Shown: one piece after another, positions 1 to 4,941 of the stretch | How positions within the stretch are numbered: the stretch's first letter is position 1 | Layout of the letters: every line of letters starts with the position of its first letter | From: CAYQDF01 sp964416175 | GTDB taxonomy: Bacteria > Chloroflexota > Anaerolineae > Anaerolineales > UBA4823 | Direction of reading: 5' to 3' | DNA: 5,971 bases | NCBI GenBank assembly: GCA_964416175.1 | Contig: CAYQDF010000168.1 | Coordinates: forward strand, 1-5,971 | Notes under the pieces: generated by a model | Database searches by the model: none | What the model was told of the DNA's origin: nothing | What the model saw: the letters and a program-made list of their open reading frames with translations, nothing else | Position numbers and translations under genes: made by a program

Positions 1-917
1 AACAGGTCGTAATTCGGCACCCAGGCGCGCTGCTCATCACGCTGTTGTCCGAACATGCCCTCTGTCGCCCCGTATATTTCACGGATGGCTGCCGACCCGT
101 ACATGGCATTTAAAGCGGGCTGGTGCTTGGTGTTGATACCCGGAACGCTACCCAGAGTCATGATTTGCACCTGCCACAGGTCTTTGGGATACACCTTGTG
201 GACCCTGTGCATATAGCGGCCGAAGCGCAGCGCAGTGGGGCAGACTCCTCCCACGAGCGTGACGTTCTGGCCCTGGCATTTCTCATACGCCTGTTCAAAC
301 CGGCGGTCCCAATCGCGCTCGGACTTGCCGCCCCCCAAAGCATCGATCTCTTCCTGCGCCGGGACGCTCTTGATCGGCGTAAACGCCGAGACGTGCCGGG
401 TATAGATCCCGGAGCTGTACCCGTATTCGATCTCCCGCTCACCGACTTTGATCGTGCCGACAACGGAAGGGAAATTCAGGTTCAGATTGACGCCGGCGAA
501 AAGTTCGTAACGGTTAGAGGTGAAGACAAAATTCATCATCGCCCGCCCGGCATGGATCCGCATCCCAAGGTCGGTAGGGGTCATGGGGATATATTTTGAT
601 TCGCCCTTCGTGGTGCCGCGGGTGATTGCCCAACCGATGGGTTCTTCCCAGAGCAGCAGATCGATATCGCCTGCCATCACCTTCTGAATGGTCGGCTGGA
701 TTTCCTCGTAGGTGATGACCGGGAAGGCCCGGCGGTAATCAGCCAGGCTGTCGATATTACCCGCCCCGTGCTGCCTGCCGTATTTCGTCTTGGCGTAATC
801 CTTCAGGAGCTGGTGGAGCACTTCCGCCTGAGCTGTGGGTGGATCAGCTACCGCTGCGTGCCAGGGGTCTAAGAATGCCTTGAGGAGCTGCGAACCGGTC
901 TGTGGATCAAGGTACAC
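1..917 (-). CDS. GH3-family acyl-adenylating enzyme (N-terminal part, runs off left edge)
   Basis: The reverse strand is open from a GTG at 917-915 to the window edge, giving 305 complete residues. The protein begins VYLDPQTGSQLLKAF. Residues 99-108 read TRGTTKGESK followed by YIPMT, the phosphate-binding motif of the GH3 branch of adenylate-forming enzymes. Residues 282-287 read YGATEG, the later nucleotide-binding motif. Known GH3 proteins are about 500-600 residues, so roughly the last 40% lies outside the window. Plant GH3 enzymes adenylate hormone carboxylates such as jasmonate or auxin and join them to amino acids; the substrates of bacterial members are mostly unknown, and nothing here shows one. 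The first motif has Thr-Arg where family members usually have Ser-Ser or Thr-Ser. The start is fixed by AGGAGG six bases upstream and an in-frame TGA at 935-933. It is divergent from the acyltransferase gene. Family call is firm, substrate unknown. Confidence 0.88.
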   Translation of the reverse strand, partial: MYLDPQTGSQLLKAFLDPWHAAVADPPTAQAEVLHQLLKDYAKTKYGRQHGAGNIDSLADYRRAFPVITYEEIQPTIQKVMAGDIDLLLWEEPIGWAITRGTTKGESKYIPMTPTDLGMRIHAGRAMMNFVFTSNRYELFAGVNLNLNFPSVVGTIKVGEREIEYGYSSGIYTRHVSAFTPIKSVPAQEEIDALGGGKSERDWDRRFEQAYEKCQGQNVTLVGGVCPTALRFGRYMHRVHKVYPKDLWQVQIMTLGSVPGINTKHQPALNAMYGSAAIREIYGATEGMFGQQRDEQRAWVPNYDL

Positions 918-923
918 GGCGGC

Positions 924-929
924 CCTCCT
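924..929 (-). promoter_or_regulatory. Shine-Dalgarno for the GH3 gene
   Basis: Reverse strand AGGAGG, six bases before the GTG start at 917. It decides the start codon: an in-frame TGA lies immediately upstream at 935-933 and no other start codon exists between the two. Confidence 0.85.
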
Positions 930-998
930 GTTTCAGGATCTCCAGGCGCGTTTGTCGATGCATGAAAAGCCAGATAGGATCAGGTAGCGTTCTGCTCC

Positions 999-1014
999 GG
1001 TTCTTGAAAGAACC
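999..1014. repeat. 16-bp near-perfect palindrome, possible operator
   Basis: The left arm GGTTCTT (999-1005) is the exact reverse complement of AAGAACC (1008-1014), with GA between. It lies in the presumed 5' leader of the GH3 transcript, between the promoter candidate and the GTG. It could be a dimeric repressor site or an RNA hairpin (6-bp stem, TGAA loop). The arms do not match the CIRCE element or another operator I can name. Confidence 0.5.
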
Positions 1015-1051
1015 TGCCTGAAGCATTGAAAGTCGCGGCATCTGCGCGTCC

Positions 1052-1078
1052 AAGGGTATCAGTCTGACGGACACCCTT
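1052..1078. repeat. Inverted repeat in the GH3 leader
   Basis: AAGGGT (1052-1057) pairs with ACCCTT (1073-1078). Between them TCAG (1059-1062) and CTGA (1064-1067) form a smaller nested dyad. If the promoter at 1080-1108 is used, this hairpin lies at the very 5' end of the GH3 mRNA. There is no following T-run, so it is not a clear terminator. Confidence 0.35.
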
Positions 1079-1079
1079 C

Positions 1080-1108
1080 ATTGTATGAGGGAATGGCCTC
1101 CAGGGCAA
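1080..1108 (-). promoter_or_regulatory. Sigma-70-type promoter candidate for GH3
   Basis: Reverse strand TTGCCC (1108-1103; four of six matches to TTGACA), a 17-base spacer, then TACAAT (1085-1080; five of six matches to TATAAT). The predicted start near 1073 would give a leader of about 155 bases containing both inverted repeats of this region. Confidence 0.45.
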
Positions 1109-1122
1109 GAAGATGCCTGGTC

Positions 1123-1165
1123 TGGTAAAATCGCCCCCTCGTTTTCAAGCGGCTCGGGATACAAT
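1123..1165 (+). promoter_or_regulatory. Weak promoter candidates for the acyltransferase gene
   Basis: Two -10-like elements precede the GTG at 1218. TGGTAAAAT (1123-1131) has the extended -10 TGn form. TACAAT (1160-1165) sits in an AT-rich patch. Neither has a convincing -35 at the right distance. Transcription from the first would still allow the GTG start, but not an ATG at 1113. Confidence 0.3.
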
Positions 1166-1203
1166 TAATTTAGAACAATTCGGTAGGACTGATCACAGAT
1201 TAT

Positions 1204-1210
1204 GGAGAGG
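1204..1210 (+). promoter_or_regulatory. Shine-Dalgarno deciding the acyltransferase start
   Basis: GGAGAGG, seven bases upstream of GTG 1218. It supports this start over the ATG at 1113, which is preceded only by an AAGAAG-like stretch. Confidence 0.65.
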
Positions 1211-1217
1211 CCTGACA

Positions 1218-1913
1218 GTGGGGCATGACTTGCTCTATCAACTGATTCGTTTCATCGGCGGGTCGCTCATACGCCTGGCGACGCGCCTGGAAGTCACAGG
1301 GTTGGAGAACCTGCCCAACGGGGGGTACATTGCCACAGGCAACCACCTTGGAGCGCTGGACCCATTCCTGGTCTACCACCTCCTCGATCGGCGCGACATC
1401 ATCATGCTGGTCGCTGAGAAACATCGCAAGTACGCGGTGGCTCGGTGGCTCGTGAAACTCCTTGATGCCATCTACGTGGAGCGTTATGCGGCAGACTTTG
1501 CCGCCATGCGGCAGGTCCTGGCGCGCCTGAAGAGGGGAGAAGCGCTGGTGATCGCGCCAGAAGGGACACGCAGCAGGACGGGAGGGTTGCTCCCCGGCAG
1601 GTCTGGCGCGGCGTACCTGGCGGTGAAATCCGGGTTGCCGCTGGTGCCGGTCGCTGTGATGGGCACCGAGGACGATAAAGTCCTCGGACACCTGAAGCGC
1701 TTCCGCCGGGCGCCGGTGAAGATCCTCGTGGGGCAACCTTACCTGCTCCCGCCGCTACCAGGTGCTGACCGCGAAGAAATGCTGGAGCGGTACACCGACG
1801 AGATCATGTGCCGGATCGCGGCGCTGCTCCCCGAGGAACACAGGGGAGCATACCGGGAGCACCCTAAATTGCTCGCGATCTTGAAATCCGAGAGTACCCC
1901 TGCCGGCGTGTAA
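1218..1913 (+). CDS. PlsC-type 1-acyl-glycerol-3-phosphate acyltransferase family protein
   Basis: A 231-residue protein with all the motifs of the glycerolipid acyltransferase family. NHxxxxD is at residues 42-48 (catalytic His43 and Asp48), IYVER is at 85-89, EGTRS is at 115-119 and LPLVPVAV is at 140-147. Family members transfer an acyl chain from acyl-ACP or acyl-CoA to lysophosphatidic acid at the inner membrane, making phosphatidic acid. The N-terminus has a short hydrophobic amphipathic stretch (residues 5-21) suited to membrane contact but no strong transmembrane segment. I chose GTG at 1218 because GGAGAGG (1204-1210) lies seven bases before it; the in-frame ATG at 1113 would add 35 low-hydrophobicity residues and lacks a good ribosome site. 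Stop TAA. Length is normal for short PlsC proteins. Exact acyl acceptor is not shown, so the plsC symbol is withheld. The fmdB gene follows after 57 bases. Confidence 0.88.
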   Translation: MGHDLLYQLIRFIGGSLIRLATRLEVTGLENLPNGGYIATGNHLGALDPFLVYHLLDRRDIIMLVAEKHRKYAVARWLVKLLDAIYVERYAADFAAMRQVLARLKRGEALVIAPEGTRSRTGGLLPGRSGAAYLAVKSGLPLVPVAVMGTEDDKVLGHLKRFRRAPVKILVGQPYLLPPLPGADREEMLERYTDEIMCRIAALLPEEHRGAYREHPKLLAILKSESTPAGV

Positions 1914-1936
1914 CCTTTTACCCAATTCCGCATCTA

Positions 1937-1964
1937 ACCTCAACGGATAATCACAGGTTGAGGT
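1937..1964. repeat. Inverted repeat overlapping the fmdB ribosome site
   Basis: ACCTCAAC (1937-1944) is exactly complementary to GTTGAGGT (1957-1964), with a 12-base spacer that contains GATAAT (1946-1951), a -10-like hexamer. The right arm covers most of the Shine-Dalgarno GAGGTG (1960-1965) of the gene starting at 1971. In a read-through transcript from the acyltransferase gene the hairpin would mask the ribosome site; a transcript starting just after the -10 would lack the left arm. It could instead be a DNA operator. Confidence 0.45.
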
Positions 1965-1970
1965 GCATTG

Positions 1971-2189
1971 ATGCCGATCTTTGAGTTCGTCTGCCAGGAT
2001 TGTGGGCGCCCGTTTGAAGAACTGGTGCGGAGCGCAGCTTCCGCCAACGGCGTGACCTGCCCGGAGTGCGGAAGTACCCGGGTCAAAAAACAAATCTCCA
2101 GGTTCGCCACGAAGACCCCGAGTGGGTTCTCCGCCGGAACCTTAACGAGTTCGCCAGCTTCCACCTGCTCCACTTCTGGAGGTGCCTGA
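1971..2189 (+). CDS. FmdB-family small zinc-ribbon protein
   Basis: A 72-residue protein starting MPIFEFVCQDCG, the typical opening of the FmdB/regulatory zinc-ribbon family. Two knuckles are visible: Cys8-x2-Cys11 and Cys30-x2-Cys33 (CPECG), forming one four-cysteine zinc site. The C-terminal tail from about residue 48 is low-complexity Ser/Thr/Ala/Gly and keeps one cysteine (TCSTSGG), a reduced form of the Cys/Gly-rich tail common in the family. FmdB was named from a putative regulator near formamidase/amidase genes; for most members the role is unknown. The ATG at 1971 follows GAGGTG by five bases; the TTG just before it, at 1968, is in frame but less likely. A second paralogue lies at 4623-4856 on the other strand. 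Family call firm, function unknown. Confidence 0.85.
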   Translation: MPIFEFVCQDCGRPFEELVRSAASANGVTCPECGSTRVKKQISRFATKTPSGFSAGTLTSSPASTCSTSGGA

Positions 2190-2202
2190 GGGATTTGACG
2201 AG

Positions 2203-2221
2203 CTTCGACCGTGTGTCGAAG
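2203..2221 (+). terminator. Hairpin after fmdB, possible weak terminator
   Basis: CTTCGAC (2203-2209) pairs perfectly with GTCGAAG (2215-2221) around a CGTGT loop, 13 bases after the fmdB stop. There is no following T-run, so it may stabilise or pause rather than terminate by itself. Confidence 0.4.
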
Positions 2222-2259
2222 ACCGAATGGCAGCATAACGCTGCGGGCCCACTCCGAAG

Positions 2260-2265
2260 TATAAT
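2260..2265 (+). promoter_or_regulatory. Consensus -10 box for a nearly leaderless CDF mRNA
   Basis: An exact TATAAT ends nine bases before the ATG at 2275. A start point 6-8 bases downstream would fall at about 2271-2273, leaving a leader of only two to four bases. No Shine-Dalgarno exists before that ATG, which fits leaderless translation. No good -35 is seen. Confidence 0.5.
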
Positions 2266-2274
2266 CGCCTTGCC

Positions 2275-3723
2275 ATGCCACCCAGGAAATGGATCGATGG
2301 CGGCTACGCCGTCACAGAAAAGCGCGATCTGGGGGCGATCCGCCGGGTATTGATAGCCACCATGCTGCTGAACTTTGCGGCTACAGGAATTAAGCTCGTT
2401 GCGGGACTGCTGACCGGAGCGCTTAGCGTGGTGGCCGACGGCCTGGACAGCCTGTTCGATGGTCTTTCCAATGTCGCTGGTCTGGCTGGCTTGAAAGCAG
2501 CTGCCAGGCCGCCAGACGCCGAGCATCCTTACGGCCACCGCAAGTTTGAGACTGTGGCTGCCCTCAGCATTGCCTTTCTTCTCTTTCTGACCAGCTGGCA
2601 GCTGCTGCAGGCTGCCTGGGGTCGGTGGTTTGGTGATGCGATCCCAGCTGTGGACCTGTGGACTGTGGCGGCGATGGTGATCGGTATGCTGATCCAGGCC
2701 GCGACGAGCGCTTACGAGCTGCGCCAGGGGCGCCGGTTGAACAGCGAGGTGCTGGTCGCGGATGCCCTGCACACCCGGGCCAGCATCCTGATATCGGCTT
2801 CGGTCCTCGGAGGTCTTTTATTGGTGGCAGTCGGATATCCAAAGGCTGACCCGGCTCTGGCTGCGTTCGTGGCAGTAATGATCGCGAAGGTGGGAGTGGA
2901 CATCCTGCGCGAAACATTACCAGTGCTCGTCGATCAGGCTGCCCTGGATCCCGTGAAAATCGCAGGCATCGTGGAGCGCGTGGGTGGGATCGAATCTTTT
3001 CACAAAGTCCGCAGCCGCGGCGCTTCTGGCAGCGCAGCGATCGACCTCCACGTCCGTGTCTCGCCGGACAAGACGATCCAGGAGGCGAACGCCATCGCAG
3101 ACGAGGTCCGGCGGCGCCTGCTTGCGCTTGGCGGCGTGAGCGACGTGACAGTGCACGTGGAAGCCCAGCGCGAGCCGGACAGCGGTGCTGCAGACCTGTT
3201 TGCAACCGCCAAACACGCCGCGGCCGAGCTGGGTTTGACCGTGCATGAAGTCTGGGCGCACCAACAGGGGTCCGGGTTGTACTTAGAAATGCATGTGGGC
3301 GTGGAGCCGCACCTGACTCTGGGCGAAGCCCACGCGCTGGTGGACCACCTGGAGCAGGAAATAAAAAAGCGCCTCCCGGATGTCCGGGAGGTTCACACCC
3401 ACATCGAATTAGCGACGGTCCAAGTGCTTTCCGGCGGGGAGGCTGACCTCGACCTGGAGCGGGAAGCTCGCCGCGAGGTGGCGCTGGCGGTCGACGGGAT
3501 CCCCTCCCTCTCGAACCCGCACAATGTCCGGCTGCTCCGCAACCCGGCGGATGCCGACCAGGTTTACCTTTCTCTCGAGTGCACGATCGCCCCGGAGGTA
3601 CCCGTCACCCAGGCGCACCAGCTGGCCACCCAGCTCGAGCAGGAGCTCAGCCGCCGGCTGCCCGAAGTGGCGAACGTTTCAGTCCATCTCGAGCCACCTG
3701 ACCAGGACGAGGATTTCTCTTAA
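2275..3723 (+). CDS. Cation diffusion facilitator (CDF) transporter with three C-terminal dimerisation domains
   Basis: A 482-residue inner-membrane protein; CDF proteins such as FieF are about 300 residues and exchange divalent metal ions (Zn, Fe, Mn and others) for protons. The membrane part is about residues 20-215. The second helix carries LDSLFD (Asp58, Asp62), matching the DxxxD metal site, and HPYGHRKFE follows (His84, His88). The fifth helix has ADALHTRAS: His166 is kept, but position 170 is Ser where FieF-like proteins have Asp. Three homologous cytoplasmic segments follow, about 226-297, 308-380 and 397-475. The last two share AHxL, LEQE and RLPxV; only the second keeps the HTH pair (His374, His376). 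A typical CDF has one such domain. The ATG at 2275 has no ribosome site but sits just after a perfect -10. It converges on the lipoprotein gene with a 23-base gap. Metal specificity cannot be read from this. Confidence 0.9.
   Translation: MPPRKWIDGGYAVTEKRDLGAIRRVLIATMLLNFAATGIKLVAGLLTGALSVVADGLDSLFDGLSNVAGLAGLKAAARPPDAEHPYGHRKFETVAALSIAFLLFLTSWQLLQAAWGRWFGDAIPAVDLWTVAAMVIGMLIQAATSAYELRQGRRLNSEVLVADALHTRASILISASVLGGLLLVAVGYPKADPALAAFVAVMIAKVGVDILRETLPVLVDQAALDPVKIAGIVERVGGIESFHKVRSRGASGSAAIDLHVRVSPDKTIQEANAIADEVRRRLLALGGVSDVTVHVEAQREPDSGAADLFATAKHAAAELGLTVHEVWAHQQGSGLYLEMHVGVEPHLTLGEAHALVDHLEQEIKKRLPDVREVHTHIELATVQVLSGGEADLDLEREARREVALAVDGIPSLSNPHNVRLLRNPADADQVYLSLECTIAPEVPVTQAHQLATQLEQELSRRLPEVANVSVHLEPPDQDEDFS
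3363..3391 (-). terminator. Intrinsic terminator on the minus strand inside the CDF gene
   Basis: The reverse strand reads CCTCCCGGA, CA, TCCGGGAGG (3391-3372; nine-base perfect GC-rich arms), then CGC and six T (3368-3363). This has the form of a rho-independent terminator for transcripts moving leftward, antisense to the transporter. The plus strand has no T-run after the hairpin, so it should not stop the transporter mRNA. It lies about 355 bases past the lipoprotein stop and no better terminator is seen in the 23-base gap between the convergent genes. Confidence 0.6.
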
Positions 3724-3746
3724 TTATCGCGCTCGATCTGCCTCGT

Positions 3747-4493
3747 TCAATCGCCGAGCTTTTCCACTTGGCCCAACCCACTGACCTGCTCATCGATGGT
3801 TGGATTTCCGTAATATCTCACGGAACCTCCTCCGCTGATATCCGCCCGGAGGAGATCGCTTACCCGGACTGTCGCGGACCCCAACCCGGAGATGCTGATA
3901 TCCGCTTCCTGGACCTGCAAATTCTCGGAATCCAGATCACCGCCGCCGCTGATGTCCACCTCGAGATTGCCAGCTTCTCCTCCGCCGATCTCCAGATTCC
4001 CCAGCCCGCTGATATCGATTTCAACCGTTTCGGCTTCCAGGCTTGCGAGTACGATGTCGCCCCCACCGCTGATGGCGATGGTGAATCGCTCCGCCTGCAG
4101 GTCTGGCGCTTTAATGTTTCCCAGGCCTGAAGCGTCCAGGGCTTCGAGGGATACGACCGTCAGGAAGTAGCGGATCGATCGCGTCGGCCTGGGGTACGAA
4201 TTATCTTTGAATCCTATCCTGAGGGTATCGCCGATCACTTCGGTCTCGATCAGCGGCAGGAGATTGTCTTCAGCTTCGATTCGAAGCGCCGGTCGGTCGC
4301 CGGTCTCGATCTCCAGATCGCCCATCCCGGAAAGCTCGATCCGGGTGAAATCCCCCACCTGGCGCTCCTCAGTCACCACATTGCCAGAGCCGCGCACGCC
4401 CATGAAGGGGACATTCACAGATAACTGGCAGGCCAGTGAGACGCTCACAAGCAGGATAGCAGGGACCAGGCAGGTTATCAGGTACTTGCGCAT
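3747..4493 (-). CDS. Lipoprotein with DUF2807 (head GIN) beta-repeat domain
   Basis: A 248-residue predicted lipoprotein. Residues 1-22 form a signal peptide: MRKY, a hydrophobic core, then the lipobox SLAC with Cys22 as the lipidation site. The mature protein matches the DUF2807 / putative auto-transporter adhesin head GIN type: RGSGNVVTEERQVGDFTRIELSG near residue 34, then repeated SGxG turns at residues 55, 122, 142, 162, 182, 202, 220 and 238. The spacing is exactly 20 residues from 122 to 202, then 18, as expected for a right-handed beta-solenoid. From 122 on the turns alternate SGLG and SGGG. The role of DUF2807 proteins is unknown; a surface-anchored, possibly adhesive or envelope role is inferred. 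AAGGAG (4506-4501) precedes the ATG by seven bases. It is convergent with the transporter, and a terminator-like hairpin separates it from the upstream fmdB gene. Confidence 0.85.
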   Translation of the reverse strand: MRKYLITCLVPAILLVSVSLACQLSVNVPFMGVRGSGNVVTEERQVGDFTRIELSGMGDLEIETGDRPALRIEAEDNLLPLIETEVIGDTLRIGFKDNSYPRPTRSIRYFLTVVSLEALDASGLGNIKAPDLQAERFTIAISGGGDIVLASLEAETVEIDISGLGNLEIGGGEAGNLEVDISGGGDLDSENLQVQEADISISGLGSATVRVSDLLRADISGGGSVRYYGNPTIDEQVSGLGQVEKLGD

Positions 4494-4525
4494 CGTGACT
4501 CTCCTTGTTTTTGGAAATCACCGCG

Positions 4526-4557
4526 AAAACCCGGAGGGGGATTCCCGCTCCTCCGGG
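4526..4557 (-). terminator. Terminator or attenuator hairpin before the lipoprotein gene
   Basis: On the reverse strand CCCGGAGG (4557-4550) pairs with CCTCCGGG (4537-4530) around a 12-base loop and is followed directly by TTTT (4529-4526). It lies 66 bases past the fmdB stop and 33 bases before the lipoprotein ATG. It could end the fmdB transcript, or sit in the lipoprotein leader as an attenuator. The T-run is short. Confidence 0.5.
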
Positions 4558-4591
4558 CATCAACCATCGAACAGTTGATTTATCGTTTCTA

Positions 4592-4612
4592 TCAGCCGAC
4601 CCGAAGGGCTGA
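4592..4612 (-). terminator. Short hairpin just after the second fmdB gene
   Basis: TCAGCC and GGCTGA (4592-4597 and 4607-4612) form a six-base stem with a nine-base loop, starting 10 bases after the fmdB stop. No T-run follows, so alone it is a weak terminator; it may act together with the stronger hairpin at 4526-4557. Confidence 0.3.
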
Positions 4613-4622
4613 CTGCGCGTGA

Positions 4623-4856
4623 TCAGCCTTTTCCAATCCCGCACGTGGCACAGCTGTGCGTGGCGCAGGCGGTGCAGGAGGGAGCGCTCTGCGCGATGGT
4701 GCGTCCATCCGAGTGAGCGAAGAACAGCGAGATCACGCGCGCGGTGTGTTCGCTCTTGCATTCCTGGCAAAGGATCGGGGCGTCGGCATCAGCGAACGGG
4801 CGGAGTGCATCGAAGCGGGTGCGGCAGTCAAGGCAAACATATTCGTAAAGGGGCAT
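4623..4856 (-). CDS. FmdB-family zinc-ribbon protein (second copy)
   Basis: A 77-residue protein beginning MPLYEYVCLDC, the classic FmdB opening. Knuckles are Cys8-x2-Cys11 and Cys30-x2-Cys33 (CQEC). The tail adds two more pairs, Cys61-x2-Cys64 and Cys69-x2-Cys72, giving eight cysteines, enough in principle for a second metal site. The middle (residues 16-28) is acidic and Ala-rich. It shares family and knuckle spacing with the protein at 1971-2189 but little else, so they are diverged paralogues, not a recent duplication. The ATG lacks a strong ribosome site; only AGAAG is seen upstream. It lies 85 bases downstream of the polymerase gene on the same strand, and a -10-like box in that gap could give it its own promoter. 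Function unknown; a role as a small regulator is only the family's historical label. Confidence 0.85.
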   Translation of the reverse strand: MPLYEYVCLDCRTRFDALRPFADADAPILCQECKSEHTARVISLFFAHSDGRTIAQSAPSCTACATHSCATCGIGKG

Positions 4857-4884
4857 AGGCTTCTATAAGGACACCTTGGCGAAA

Positions 4885-4890
4885 ATTTTA
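4885..4890 (-). promoter_or_regulatory. -10-like element upstream of the second fmdB
   Basis: Reverse strand TAAAAT in the context GGTAAAAT, 28 bases before the ATG at 4856. The predicted start near 4878 gives a leader of about 22 bases. No recognisable -35, so this is tentative. The same GGTAAAAT octamer appears before the acyltransferase gene at 1124-1131. Confidence 0.3.
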
Positions 4891-4941
4891 CCGATTCCTT
4901 CAGGCAGATAATAATGTGTTTCGGCGCTACAGATTGTACCA

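Larger units (their letters stand above)
918..1217. other. Divergent intergenic region between GH3 and plsC-like genes
   Basis: About 300 bases with no supported gene. It contains a minus-strand promoter candidate (1080-1108), a near-perfect palindrome (999-1014), an interrupted inverted repeat (1052-1078), weak plus-strand -10 elements (1126-1131 and 1160-1165) and the ribosome sites of both flanking genes. If the acyltransferase actually starts at the upstream in-frame ATG at 1113, the region shrinks to 918-1112. Confidence 0.7.

Noticed and set aside
123..599. A 158-codon plus-strand ORF
   Set aside because: It is antisense to the GH3 gene, which has a complete set of motifs and a ribosome site; the plus-strand translation matches nothing recognisable.
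1113..1217. Longer N-terminus of the acyltransferase from ATG 1113
   Set aside because: It would add 35 residues without family similarity, lacks a ribosome site, and covers AT-rich promoter-like sequence. GTG 1218 has GGAGAGG at seven bases.
2195..2200. TTGACG as a -35 for the CDF promoter
   Set aside because: It lies about 60 bases from the TATAAT at 2260, far beyond a working spacer.
2083..2772. A 229-codon reverse-strand ORF spanning the fmdB end and CDF start
   Set aside because: It is a shadow crossing two supported plus-strand genes and an intergenic gap, with no motif.
3764..4130. Short repeated DNA in the lipoprotein gene as a CRISPR or tandem-repeat array
   Set aside because: The repeats are diverged at DNA level, in frame, and encode regular SGxG protein turns; they are protein repeats.
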